A stretch of DNA of 64,000 nt from an uncultured Candidatus Peregrinibacteria bacterium (lineage in GTDB: Bacteria > Patescibacteriota > Gracilibacteria > UBA1369). A model generated the notes under the pieces. That model had not been told where the DNA came from and searched no databases. It was given only the letters and a program-made list of their open reading frames with translations. How positions within the stretch are numbered: position 1 is the first letter of the stretch; the number at the start of each line of letters is the position of its first letter. The translations under genes and the position numbers were made by a program. Below, one piece after another: positions 24,935 to 34,200 of the stretch. The stretch covers positions 1-64,000 of the forward strand of contig CALMAI010000019.1 of the NCBI GenBank assembly GCA_937858825.1, written 5' to 3'.

Positions 24935-25876
24935 TTATTGCTTGTTAGAGAAGTATGTTTCTAACTCTTCACCAGGAACCCAGTGGATGTTTTTGTAGCG
25001 GCGAAACCATGTTGACTGCCTTTTGCAGTAGTTGCGGGTGTTTTGTTTTATTTTTTCGACCGCTTCGTCCAGTGTACCATTTCCTCTTAAAAATTCTATT
25101 AATTCTTGATAACCGATTGAACTCATTGAGGGCATTTTTTCATCATATCCGCGCATGAGCAAAGCTTTCACTTCGTTGAGCAGACCGCTATCCATTAGAT
25201 TTTCCACTCGACGATTAATCCGTTCATAGAGAATTTCCCGTGGCCACTCAATGCCAATTGTCAGCACTTCAAAGTCTGGTTCACCTTTGTTTTCTTGTTT
25301 GGTATGACCACCGGCAACGTTGATTTCAATGGCGCGGATAACATAGGTGACATTATTTGGATGAATGCGTTCCGCGGCTTGCGGATCACGCTCCTCCAGG
25401 AGTTTATGGAGTGCCTCTGCTCCATTCTGTTCGTAATATCGGGCCAGCTCCTGCCTTAAATCGTATTGTGGCGGAACTTTTGGGACCTGATAGTTTTCGA
25501 TGATCGCATTCAAATAAAGTCCGGTTCCACCGCAAAGAATTGGAATTTTTTTACGACGATGAATATCGTTAATAACTTTAATGGCCATCCTTTTATAATC
25601 TGCAAGGGTAAACTCTTTGTTCGGTTCAATAATATCTATGAGATGGTGCTTAATCCCTTTCCTTTGTGATTCATGAATTTTATCAGTTCCAATATCCAGA
25701 TACTTATAAACCTGCCTGGAGTCTGCTGAAACAATCTCTCCGTTAATTTTCTGGGCGAGATCAAGGCTTAAGGCTGTTTTTCCTGATGCTGTCGGTCCAA
25801 CGATAGCAATGATTGCTGGTTTTCCCGCACTTTCACAGTCTTGAAGGAACTGCTGTACATTTTGAAAAATTTGCAT
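24935..25876 (-). CDS. miaA: tRNA dimethylallyltransferase MiaA
   Basis: A 313-aa protein with the P-loop IVGPTASGKTALSLDLA, the substrate-binding SADSRQVYKYLDIGTDK, the PILCGGTGLYLNAI motif and the C-terminal NTRNYCKRQSTWFRR. It transfers a dimethylallyl group to adenosine 37 of UNN-decoding tRNAs. An upstream ATG at 25921 is part of the -10 box TACAAT (25925-25920), so it would not be transcribed properly. The ATG at 25876 gives an N-terminus (MQIFQNVQQFL) leading into the P-loop. Co-transcribed with recJ. Confidence 0.95.
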   Translation of the reverse strand: MQIFQNVQQFLQDCESAGKPAIIAIVGPTASGKTALSLDLAQKINGEIVSADSRQVYKYLDIGTDKIHESQRKGIKHHLIDIIEPNKEFTLADYKRMAIKVINDIHRRKKIPILCGGTGLYLNAIIENYQVPKVPPQYDLRQELARYYEQNGAEALHKLLEERDPQAAERIHPNNVTYVIRAIEINVAGGHTKQENKGEPDFEVLTIGIEWPREILYERINRRVENLMDSGLLNEVKALLMRGYDEKMPSMSSIGYQELIEFLRGNGTLDEAVEKIKQNTRNYCKRQSTWFRRYKNIHWVPGEELETYFSNKQ

Positions 25877-25919
25877 AGAGGTTGGATGTAAAGTCCACCG
25901 GATCTGTTGTGCTGAACGC

Positions 25920-25948
25920 ATTGTAGGGTGTTTTGACTGGTTTGGAAA
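25920..25948 (-). promoter_or_regulatory. Promoter of miaA-recJ
   Basis: TTTCCA (25948-25943), 17 bases, TACAAT (25925-25920) on the minus strand. It is divergent from, and adjacent to, the strong promoter of the tandem-repeat protein. Confidence 0.6.
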
Positions 25949-25954
25949 GGTTAA

Positions 25955-25983
25955 TTGACTTAATTATGTAATTATTTTATAAT
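25955..25983 (+). promoter_or_regulatory. Near-consensus promoter of the tandem-repeat membrane protein
   Basis: TTGACT (25955-25960), 17 bases, TATAAT (25978-25983). The start site would fall near 25990, after the ATG at 25987, which therefore cannot be the translation start. Confidence 0.85.
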
Positions 25984-26019
25984 TATATGAATGAATTTAT
26001 TCTTAAACCTCACTCATCT

Positions 26020-26937
26020 ATGTCTAGGTCTAAAAAAACCATGGATAAAAAATCGAAAACTATACTTTTAGTTGCCCTTATGTTTGTTTTCGGAGTTGTT
26101 ACTCTTTATGCTGCCAGCTCTGGAAGTGGTTCACTCTTTCAGGGAGCACTCCGGTCTACCTATGATCTTGAATCAGCCGATTCTACGACTGGCGTTTCCC
26201 GAACTTCGACTACCATAAAAGAAGAAGATCCTATCCGCCAGGAGGAGACTGAACTCGGCGGAACATTAACCTCTACTGCAGAACCATCAACCACTATTAC
26301 TGCTCGGGAAGCGGAAGAGCTTGAATATAGTACAACTCTTTCCGCATCTGCTGAAGAGGACCCTATCCGCCAGGAGGAGACTGAACTCGGCGGAACATTA
26401 ACCTCTACTGCAGAACCATCAACCACTATTACTGCTCGGGAAGCGGAAGAGCTTGAATATAGTACAACTCTTTCTGCATCTGCTGAAGAAGATCCTATCC
26501 GTCAAACCGAAGAAAACTCTATGACTATTGAACAGATTGATTCGGTTTCTAATACAATTGATGCTTCTGAAGAGTTGACTATTTCTGCCACTGCTCTTCA
26601 ATCTCCGGATCCTGAATGTCCTTCTCAGTCTTACATGGTTTATGGATCAACTTTCGAGAATGATTATCAGGCTGCTGTTAACCAGATTAACGCGAATCCT
26701 GCCGGTTGTTCGTATCGATTTGTGCTTAATTCTCCAGGAGTTCAGGATGTTATTACCTGTACCAGTGGAGAGTTGGCGGTCTTTAATAATCAGATCAAAT
26801 GTGATCAGATTTTAAGCCAGGGATCACTCCATGCATCTCTGACCGTTCTTGAAAATGAAGCTCGATACAGCCATCGGTTTAACCAGCGATTTCGCTATTT
26901 GGGTTGTTGGGACAAATGGCTAGTCCTTGGTGCTTAA
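26020..26937 (+). CDS. Membrane-anchored surface protein with 44-residue tandem repeats
   Basis: A 305-aa protein of unknown family. A basic N-terminus leads to one membrane helix (ILLVALMFVFGVVTLYAAS). The exported part begins with a 44-residue unit (EEDPIRQEETELGGTL as its opening) present twice in full and once as a seven-residue stub, all Thr/Ser/Glu-rich. The last 115 residues form a compact domain with four or more Cys (PECPSQSYMVYG, CSYRFVLNS, ITCTSGEL, IKCDQIL). The strong promoter dictates the start at 26020 rather than 25987. Function unknown; a stalk with a terminal domain is a reasonable picture. A terminator follows directly. Confidence 0.72.
   Translation: MSRSKKTMDKKSKTILLVALMFVFGVVTLYAASSGSGSLFQGALRSTYDLESADSTTGVSRTSTTIKEEDPIRQEETELGGTLTSTAEPSTTITAREAEELEYSTTLSASAEEDPIRQEETELGGTLTSTAEPSTTITAREAEELEYSTTLSASAEEDPIRQTEENSMTIEQIDSVSNTIDASEELTISATALQSPDPECPSQSYMVYGSTFENDYQAAVNQINANPAGCSYRFVLNSPGVQDVITCTSGELAVFNNQIKCDQILSQGSLHASLTVLENEARYSHRFNQRFRYLGCWDKWLVLGA
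26221..26505 (+). repeat. 132-bp tandem coding repeat, 2.2 copies
   Basis: Copies at 26221-26352 and 26353-26484 differ at only three positions, all silent, followed by a partial third copy of about 21 bases. The near identity points to a recent duplication or ongoing homogenisation. Confidence 0.95.
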
Positions 26938-26979
26938 AAAAACTCCTATCCCTCTTTATGCGGGGTGGGAGTTTTTGTT
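26935..26979. terminator. Bidirectional terminator between converging genes
   Basis: AAACTCC-TATCCC pairs (one mismatch plus a G-T pair) with GGGGTGGGAGTTT. T runs follow in both directions, between the tandem-repeat protein (plus) and the C39-like protease (minus). Confidence 0.8.
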
Positions 26980-26983
26980 TATG

Positions 26984-28051
26984 CTACATAGGGTATTGTG
27001 CCCATGCCGGTCCTATTAGAACCCTGTTGCCTTGATCCGTATAGAGGTATGATTCCAATTCACCTTTATTGTTCACGTGGTAGACATCGAGACCTTCCTC
27101 TCCAGCTGGATCATAGATGTAGATAACATGTTTATTTGTTTTATCTACCGCAGCAGCCACTGTAACTAAATGAGCCCCAATATAAATATCTTCTTTCTTG
27201 ATTTCTAAGCCTAATTCAATGAGACCATTATGAGAAAGGACTCCTATGATGTCATGAAAATCTACCTGGTGTTCTTTTGTTGATATCTGTTCAACACGGA
27301 CTTTTAATCCATAGTCTTCGCAGTATTCTTCAATTAAAGGTTTTACATCATTAAACGGCACACCCACTCCCTCTTTCCATTCTAATCTTTCTTGTATTTC
27401 TTCTATAATGGAGTCTATGTCCTGGATTATAGCTGATCTGTTTGTCTGACTTTTCTGAAGAAGAAAGAGATTATTGCTGATTGCAGTAATAGCGCACCCT
27501 GTTGAGATTTGTTTCGTGTCAGGGTACCCCGTCAAAGGGATTGATATTGTACCTCTACTTGATTCTGTCACTTCAGCTACACCTGCAAACCCTTCTGTTT
27601 TTGGAGATGTTGACTGTCCGAACCTGATGATTCTTGGTTTTAGCACTTCTTCTTTTTCGAAAACCGGCCATATTGTGCTAATGGTGATCCTTGTTTTTAA
27701 ATTTTCTTCTCCTGATATGTGTTGATTTTCGGGGATTGAAAAGGCAAACCGAAATGTGTCTTCAATATTTTTGTGAATTTCTTCATCCTGAATTACTGTT
27801 TCGTCTGGAGAATACTGATCATCATGATTGAAATCGATTGAGACATCCACTTTGTAATCATTCTGTGGGATAGATTGAAATGTTATCCCAACTGCTCCTT
27901 TGCGGATGGTCTCATTTTCTGAGTAAGGGAGGATAATTTCATAATTATTCAGCAAATAACCTGATTTTGCTTCGATTGAGGAGAGCTTATTGATCGACGA
28001 AAATGCTACTATCAGAACTCCACCAAGAATAATGGCATACCATCCTTTCAT
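26984..28051 (-). CDS. Exported C39-like (papain-fold) peptidase
   Basis: A 355-aa protein with an N-terminal signal anchor (AIILGGVLIVAFSS), a beta-rich region up to about residue 180, and then a C39/papain-like domain. The sequence KQISTGCAITAISNN gives the oxyanion Gln and catalytic Cys. IGAHLVTVAAAV supplies the His, and IYIYDPAG the Asp, in the order expected for C39-like peptidases. It may process or trim exported proteins; unlike bacteriocin exporters it has no ABC domain. No substrate gene is obvious. Near-leaderless: an extended -10 (TGG TATAAT) ends nine bases before the ATG. Confidence 0.75.
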   Translation of the reverse strand: MKGWYAIILGGVLIVAFSSINKLSSIEAKSGYLLNNYEIILPYSENETIRKGAVGITFQSIPQNDYKVDVSIDFNHDDQYSPDETVIQDEEIHKNIEDTFRFAFSIPENQHISGEENLKTRITISTIWPVFEKEEVLKPRIIRFGQSTSPKTEGFAGVAEVTESSRGTISIPLTGYPDTKQISTGCAITAISNNLFLLQKSQTNRSAIIQDIDSIIEEIQERLEWKEGVGVPFNDVKPLIEEYCEDYGLKVRVEQISTKEHQVDFHDIIGVLSHNGLIELGLEIKKEDIYIGAHLVTVAAAVDKTNKHVIYIYDPAGEEGLDVYHVNNKGELESYLYTDQGNRVLIGPAWAQYPM

Positions 28052-28060
28052 ATACAGAGA

Positions 28061-28066
28061 ATTATA
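28061..28066 (-). promoter_or_regulatory. Extended -10 box for the C39-like peptidase
   Basis: TGG followed by TATAAT on the minus strand, ending nine bases before the ATG at 28051. No good -35 was seen, which an extended -10 can tolerate. Confidence 0.6.
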
Positions 28067-28171
28067 CCAACTTGTTTCTCTTTTCAGGAAGGATGTCAGA
28101 CTTTTTTCATCAACTTTGCTTCTTTTTTGAGTTTAATTTATCTCTTCTGCAAATATTCTTAGAGTAAATAT

Positions 28172-28201
28172 TTGACATTATATGCATACTTGCAGTACAT
28201 T
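28172..28201 (+). promoter_or_regulatory. Promoter of the rplJ-rplL operon
   Basis: TTGACA (28172-28177), 18 bases, TACATT (28196-28201). The start site would be near 28208, immediately before the first base of the leader's closing helix. Confidence 0.8.
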
Positions 28202-28208
28202 CTAGTTC

Positions 28209-28340
28209 GTCATAGACAGTAGGTCAGCGAAAAGCTATAAATTGTTCCTACCGAGACTCGTATACAAGAAGGAATGCGCCGTGCGACTACAAACGTGAGT
28301 AGTGCATAAGCGACGCCTTGTGAAGTCTCTCGTCTATGAC
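28209..28340 (+). ncRNA. L10 leader (ribosomal protein autoregulatory element)
   Basis: The 5' leader of rplJ has the conserved sequence AGACAGTAGG...CCTACCGAGAC of the L10 leader family, with a closing helix between GTCATAGAC (28209-28217) and GTCTATGAC (28332-28340). In other bacteria the L10-L12 complex binds this RNA and represses its own operon. Family membership is judged from the conserved core and position only. Confidence 0.82.
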
Positions 28341-28357
28341 CCGAGAGATTTTTATTT
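28326..28357 (+). terminator. Attenuator hairpin at the end of the L10 leader
   Basis: TCTCTCG (28326-28332) pairs with CGAGAGA (28342-28348), followed by TTTTTATTT. Its 5' arm and loop include the 3' strand of the leader's closing helix, so the two structures overlap and the terminator is probably regulated. Confidence 0.7.
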
Positions 28358-28371
28358 ATCAAACCAATACA

Positions 28372-29067
28372 ATGGCAATCACAAAAGACCAGAAAAAGGA
28401 GATCCTGAAAGATCTTGATGACAAGTTTGGGCGTTCGAAAGCGGTATATTTTGCTGACTATCGAGGGCTCTCTGTAAAGGATATTGCGAATCTTCGAAAA
28501 GCTCTTCGTGAAGAAGGCGTTGATTTCCGTGTTGCGAAGAAGACTTTGATGCAGCTTTCATTGAAGAATTCTGATCTTCCAGAAGCTCCATCAGAAGTGA
28601 TGCAAGGTCCGGTTGGTGCCGCATTTGGATACGATGATGTCATATTGGCTGTAAAGACTCTCCACAATTTTTCAAAAGGAAATGATAATTTGAAGATTCT
28701 TGGTGGATTGGTTGAAGGAAAGTTTATTACTCAAGCTGAAGCTGTTGAACTAGCACAACTCCCTTCTCGAGAAGAACTTCTTGCGAAGCTGGTTGGAAGC
28801 ATGAAGGCCCCAGTTTCTGGATTCTATGGTGTTACTTCTGGACTCTTGCGTGGACTTGTTCAGGTTTTGAAGGCTTACGGAGAGCAAAAGCCTGAGGAAG
28901 CTGCTGCGGAGGCGCCGAAGGAAGAGGCTCCGGCTGAAGAAGCCAAGGCTGAGGAACCTGCTCCGGCTGCTGAGGAGAAAACTGAAGAAGCAGCAAAGGA
29001 AGAAGCTCCGGCCGAAGAAAAGGCTGAAGAAAAACCGGCGGATGATGCCGAAGAATCATCATCATAA
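28372..29067 (+). CDS. rplJ: Ribosomal protein L10 (uL10) with acidic Ala/Glu tail
   Basis: A 231-aa uL10. The first 170 residues match the family: KDQKKEILKDLDDKF, VYFADYRGLSVKDIANLRKAL, FRVAKKTLM, GPVGAAFGYDDV and the helix that carries L12 dimers. An extra tail of about 60 residues, almost only Ala, Glu, Lys and Pro, follows; typical bacterial L10 is about 165-175 residues. The start is at 28372 (MAITKDQ), since the frame's earlier ATG at 28336 lies in the attenuator. No Shine-Dalgarno sequence precedes it. First gene of the L10-L12 operon. Confidence 0.95.
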   Translation: MAITKDQKKEILKDLDDKFGRSKAVYFADYRGLSVKDIANLRKALREEGVDFRVAKKTLMQLSLKNSDLPEAPSEVMQGPVGAAFGYDDVILAVKTLHNFSKGNDNLKILGGLVEGKFITQAEAVELAQLPSREELLAKLVGSMKAPVSGFYGVTSGLLRGLVQVLKAYGEQKPEEAAAEAPKEEAPAEEAKAEEPAPAAEEKTEEAAKEEAPAEEKAEEKPADDAEESSS

Positions 29068-29109
29068 ACATACTTATTAATTATTTATCTACCCTTTAAT
29101 TTTATTCCT

Positions 29110-29520
29110 ATGTCTGAAGAAGCTACAAAAGACATTCAACTTTCAAAAGATGCTGAAAAGATTCTTGAGATGGTTGAATCTCTCTCTGTCCTCGACCTTG
29201 CAAACCTTGTAAAGGCGATGGAAGAAAAGTTTGGTGTTAGTGCTGCTGCTCCTGTTGCTATGGCTGCCCCAGCTGCTGCTGGTGATGCTGGTGCTGGAGA
29301 AGAGGCTTCTGCCAACGCGACCGTTATGCTTAAAGAAGCTGGTGGTCAAAAGATCAACGTTATTAAGGCTGTTAAGGAGGCTACTGGTCTCGGTCTTAAG
29401 GAAGCGAAAGATATCGTTGATGGAGCTCCTAAAGCTGTTAAGGAAAACATTCCTCGAGAAGAGGCTGAAGCCCTTAAGAAAGCTCTTGAAGAAGCTGGTG
29501 CAACTGTTGAACTCACCTAG
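29110..29520 (+). CDS. rplL: Ribosomal protein L7/L12 (bL12)
   Basis: A 136-aa bL12. The N-terminal dimerisation domain ([20 protein letters not shown]) is followed by an Ala/Gly-rich hinge and the C-terminal domain with [20 protein letters not shown] and [15 protein letters not shown]. It forms the ribosome stalk that recruits translation GTPases. The N-terminus is slightly longer than usual (residues 1-14 charged). It lies 42 bases after rplJ and is followed by a terminator. Confidence 0.97.
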   Translation: MSEEATKDIQLSKDAEKILEMVESLSVLDLANLVKAMEEKFGVSAAAPVAMAAPAAAGDAGAGEEASANATVMLKEAGGQKINVIKAVKEATGLGLKEAKDIVDGAPKAVKENIPREEAEALKKALEEAGATVELT

Positions 29521-29533
29521 TTTTGATTCGACA

Positions 29534-29567
29534 TTGAAAAGGGCCCCGACATGGGGCTCTTTTTCTA
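29534..29567 (+). terminator. Terminator of the rplJ-rplL operon
   Basis: AAAAGGGCCCC pairs with GGGGCTCTTTTT (one G-T pair) around a five-base loop, followed by T5. Confidence 0.88.
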
Positions 29568-29588
29568 TATTTTTTCTTTTATTCGGCC

Positions 29589-29617
29589 TTGACATACTTG
29601 CTAAAACGGGGTAATGT
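29589..29617 (+). promoter_or_regulatory. Candidate promoter of the RND pump operon
   Basis: A consensus TTGACA (29589-29594) and, 17 bases on, TAATGT (29612-29617) as a weak -10. It is 31 bases before the adaptor ATG. Confidence 0.5.
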
Positions 29618-29647
29618 TGCCTGCCTATATTTGGAACCACCCCAATT

Positions 29648-31249
29648 ATGACTCTCAAAAAGACAATTTTCCCTTTGCTGGCGCTGATTATGACCTTCTT
29701 TGTTGCTGGTTGTGGAACCACTCCAGAGGCACCGGCAGAAGATGAACAAACCACCGAAGTGACTCAAGAGGCATCGACTGTTGATGAAGATGCTCTTTCT
29801 GTGACTGTTTTTGAACCAGGAAAAACTTCCTCTTCTATTGAACTTCTTGGACAGGTGACGAATGAAGCCAATATTTCGGTAGCACCTATTACTACCGGAC
29901 AACTAACATCTGTAAATGTTCAGGATGGTGAAGATGTGAAAGCTGGAGAAATTTTGTTTGTTTTGGGTGGGAATAATGGATCGAAACATCCTTTTATTAC
30001 TCAATATGAATCGGCGCTTGCCAACTATAACGCAGCGGTTACCGGTTATAATACATCTGTGAAATCGAGTCAGGTACAGGTTGATAGTGCGGCTTTGCAA
30101 TTACAAAGTGCAGAGCATCAGGCTGAAGCGGCTATTATTGATTATCAATCTCTCGGAGAAAGTGTAGAAACATCTAAGGATGGTCTGGCTCTTTTGCGGA
30201 CGAATCTTTCTGAGACTCAAATGAAAAATGAGCGTGATCTGGCGAATTTACAGGAATCGATTGATGACCTGAAAGATGATCTTAAAGAGCTGACTTTGGA
30301 TTTTGATGAGTTGATTGATAATGCTCCAGATGAGATGACTGAAGCTGCTTTGGAGGATGAGTTTGAAACTGCGAGTGATGCATTGGAAGCACAGATTGAA
30401 CAGCTTGAAGACCAGTATGATGCACTTGAATCAGGAGCTCTTTTGTCTGAAAATCAATTGATTGCCCAGTTGAATCAGGCTGAAAGTCAGAATCACTCTC
30501 TTTATACCACTATTGATAGTACTGCTGCCCGACTCGGCCTGGATGGTAATACCACCGATCAGGTAAAGCTTGCTCAGCAAGGTTTGGAAGCGGCAAAGGT
30601 TCAGTCGAGTGCTGCGGTGACGCAGGCTAAAACTCAATTGGATCTGGCTGAACTTAATCTGGAAATGGCTGCGGATCAGCAAAAGATGCTTTTGGTAAAG
30701 GCACCGGTTGACGGAAAAATTGATAGCTTGAGCGCTGCGGTTGGACAGGCTGTTTCTCCGCAAAATGTGCTCGCGCGAATTGTGAATAGCAATACGTTCG
30801 TATTGGAGGTTGGCGTTGATATTGAAAATGCAGAAAACCTGGTTGTAGGAGATATGGCGAAAGTTGAGATCGGGGACAAGTTTATGGATTCCCCTATTTT
30901 AAGTATTGCCCCAAGTGCAGGAGCGCAATCCCGACTTGTAAATGTTCGTGTTCGTTTGCCGAAAATCGGCTTCCGCGAAAACCAAAGTTTGAGAGTGCAA
31001 CTTCCTTTAAATACTGACTCTCTTGAAGTTCATGGATTTTATATTCCTCTTGATTCGGTGATTATTGGTTCACAGGAACAGTTCGTGTACATTGTTGAAA
31101 ATGGAAAAGCGAAGCAGGTTACTGTGGAGTTGGGAGATATTAATGGTTCGCTTGTTCAGATTGTTGGTGGGGAACTGAAGGAAAGTGATCAACTGATTGT
31201 TGATGGCGCGAAAGAGGTGAAAGAAGGACAAACTGTTATCATTTCTTAG
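29648..31249 (+). CDS. RND efflux periplasmic adaptor (membrane fusion) lipoprotein
   Basis: A 533-aa protein with lipoprotein signal (LALIMTFFVAGCGTT). It has a split biotinyl-lipoyl half-motif (TGQLTSVNVQDGEDVKAGEIL), a long coiled-coil hairpin of about 250 residues rich in Gln, Leu and Asp, the second lipoyl half (APVDGKIDSLSAAVGQAV), and beta-barrel and membrane-proximal domains to the C-terminus. It would connect the RND permease, encoded 13 bases downstream, to the outside. The hairpin is unusually long, and no TolC-like outer-membrane gene is in the window. If the cell is monoderm, the adaptor must work without an outer-membrane channel. Confidence 0.9.
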   Translation: MTLKKTIFPLLALIMTFFVAGCGTTPEAPAEDEQTTEVTQEASTVDEDALSVTVFEPGKTSSSIELLGQVTNEANISVAPITTGQLTSVNVQDGEDVKAGEILFVLGGNNGSKHPFITQYESALANYNAAVTGYNTSVKSSQVQVDSAALQLQSAEHQAEAAIIDYQSLGESVETSKDGLALLRTNLSETQMKNERDLANLQESIDDLKDDLKELTLDFDELIDNAPDEMTEAALEDEFETASDALEAQIEQLEDQYDALESGALLSENQLIAQLNQAESQNHSLYTTIDSTAARLGLDGNTTDQVKLAQQGLEAAKVQSSAAVTQAKTQLDLAELNLEMAADQQKMLLVKAPVDGKIDSLSAAVGQAVSPQNVLARIVNSNTFVLEVGVDIENAENLVVGDMAKVEIGDKFMDSPILSIAPSAGAQSRLVNVRVRLPKIGFRENQSLRVQLPLNTDSLEVHGFYIPLDSVIIGSQEQFVYIVENGKAKQVTVELGDINGSLVQIVGGELKESDQLIVDGAKEVKEGQTVIIS

Positions 31250-31262
31250 TATAAAAAATGGT

Positions 31263-34200
31263 ATGGATGAGCAGAAAAGACATGTCGTAGATTCAGCGAA
31301 CGGCCCGAAGGGTCATGTCGCGGAAAGCTCTGATTCGCTTTATCTTCAAAAGCTCAAATTTCGAAAAGAGGATGGTAAATCGATGATTTCGTTTTTCATT
31401 CATCGGTTTCGGGTTGTTTTAATGCTGATTTTTGCGATGTTTTTGTGGGGAGGAATGTCGCTTGTTTCATTGCCATTGGAGTCAGATCCGGAAGTGGAGA
31501 TTCCTGTTGGAGTTGTAACGATTGGACTTCCAGGCGCGTCGCCGTCTGATGTTGAAGAACTGGTTATTAAAAGAGTGGAAGCCCGACTCGCGAACTTGAG
31601 CGGATTGAGTACCATTACTTCCAGTGCCCGAAACTCTTTTGCTACGATTTCACTGGAATTTAATGCGAATGAAGATATTGATGATGCGATTCGACGTTTG
31701 CGTGATGCGGTGGAGTCAGCAAAGGGAGAGTTGCCGGAAGATGCTACAGAACCTGTTGTAACACAGGTTGCTTTTGAAGATACACCCGTGTGGACCATGG
31801 TTTTGACCGGTCCTTATGATAATTTCACCCTTCGTGAGTATGCAGAAATTGTTCAGGATGAGCTGGAAAATCTTCCTGGAACCAACCGCGTGGCTGTTAG
31901 TGGTGGGGACATCCGACAAATCCGAATTAGTTATGATGTTGATAAACTTCAACAGCACAACCTTTCAATTGATCAGGTAAACGGGATTGTGAGTGCCACC
32001 AATTTGGGACTCCCACTGGGAACGATTGATGTATCAAACTTTAATTATACTGTTCGGGCTGAAGGAAAGTTTTTTACTGCTGCTGAATTGCGACGTCTGC
32101 CAATCAGCACTGCAGATGGCCAGATTCTACGGCTTCAGGATGTTGCCAATGTTTTTGACCGGGCTCAAAAAACTGAATCTTCGAGCAAGTTTTCTATTGA
32201 AGGTGGTGAACTCCAAAACGCACTGACTTTGAGTGTGGTGAAAAAGGTTGGATCGAACATTGTTCAATTGATTGATGATGGTAAGGCTACTCTTGATGAG
32301 CTGAGCGGGACAAAAATTCCTGCTGATGTAAAAATCGAAACCACGCTCGACTTCTCACAGGACATTCGCGATAACATTTCTGATCTTTCTAAGAATGGTA
32401 TCGCAACGATTGTTCTGGTTGTGATGATGCTGTTCTTGTTTGTTGGATTTAAAGAGGCTTTTCTGGCAGGTTTGGCTATTCCAATGGTATTTGCCATTAG
32501 TTTTGGAATTATGAGTATGCTGGGTGTGACGCTCAACTTTTTGTCACTTTTCTCACTCATTCTTTCTTTGGGGATGCTTGTAGACAACGCGATTGTTGTA
32601 TTGCAGGCTTCCAAACAGTACATTCGGACTGGGAAATTTACACCGGAGGAAGCGCTGCTTCTGGTGTTTAAGGATTTTAAATATATTCTGGTTGCTACAA
32701 CATTGACGACTGTGTGGGCGTTTTTGCCGCTTCTTCTTTCTACTGGAATTATTGGTCAGTTTATTCGATCGATTCCGATTACGGTATCGGCAACGTTGAT
32801 GGCTTCGCTTTTGGTCGCGTTCTTTGTGAATCATCCACTTGCTGTTGTCCTTGAACGATTGCGACTCACCCGTCGTGGTTTTTGGTTCATTTTTGCCGGT
32901 ATTCTGATTGCATTCCTGGTGACACTTTTGGGACTTTTCTCGCCAGGAGGAGAGATTGCCGAAATTATTATGGTTGTGATTTTGGGTGCACTTTTGGCTA
33001 CTATGGTGATCCGTTATCAATCCAAATGGAAAGAACAGTTGATGATAAATGAGCAACTTTTGATTGAAGAAAAGGCGTTGCCAGAGCGAATTCGTGCACG
33101 TCTGCAAAAGAAATATCTGGATGAAGAGACGAAGCAGGGTTTTGGGCATCGTCTTTATACCGGTTTGGTAAAGATTGATAACTTTTTGCCGGTTTATGAA
33201 CGGATGTTGCGATTTTTGATGAAGAGTAAATTCCGAACCTTTATGGTTTTGATTGCTGTGTTTGTGGTTTTTGCCGGATCTATTGCTTTGCCGGCGACTG
33301 GAGTTTTGAAACCTGAGTTTTTGCCACCGACAGACTTTGAGTTTATGTATGTGAATATTGAAGGAGCTCCCGGGCTTGTGACAGAAAGAACTCAAGCTGT
33401 AGCTGATGAGGTGGCAGATATTTTACGTGAACAGGATAATATTGAAAACTTTTCGATTGTGGTTGGATCTGCCGGATCGAACCTGAATAGTTTTAGTTCT
33501 GTCGCGAGTGGGGGAAACACGAATCAGGCACAGTTTTCTATTCTTTTGAAGCCGTTTGATGAGCGTCCGGTTGATCCGGAACTGGGGCGGCCGCAGAAAT
33601 CTTTTGAGTTCGCACAAGATTTACGTGAGGCGATTGCGCCAGTTGAAGGAGCAAAAGTAACAGTTCAGGAGATCTCTGGAGGACCACCATCCGGTGCGGA
33701 TTTTGAAGCCCGGATTGCCGGGGAGGATTTACAGGAACTTGAACGTCTTGCCAATGAATATCTGGTTGCATTGGATGCAATTGAAGGAACTGTTGATGAA
33801 GAAACATCACTCGAACTGAATCCGGGTGAATTTACACTGCGGTTTGATTATGATGCTTTACAGCAACGTGGTCTTACCACCGGACAGGTTGCGGCAACGT
33901 TGAGAACAGCTTTAAGCGGTTCTGAGGTGACGAAGATTTATGGTGATGGGGAAGATACGAGTGTCATTGCTGAGTTCCAGGACAAGAATGTTGATTCGAT
34001 TGAAGATCTTTTGGATTTAACACTTTCAAATGGTCGTGGGCAGCTGTTCCGCGTGCGTGATGTTGCCGATGTTGAACTTGGCGCATCGTTGACCGGGATT
34101 ACCCGTATTGATCAAAAACGCGTGATTTCTTTGAGTGCAAAAGTTCAGGCTCCAAGTATTCCGGCTGTTGTCCAGGAGGAGTTTCTTGCCTACACCGAAG

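Noticed and set aside
26221-26505. Repeat pair considered as a CRISPR array or mobile-element ends
   Set aside because: Repeats are in frame, directly adjacent, without spacers, and encode a peptide repeat.
32553-33395. 280-codon open frame antisense to the RND permease
   Set aside because: Composition reflects the complementary strand of a conserved gene; no independent signals.
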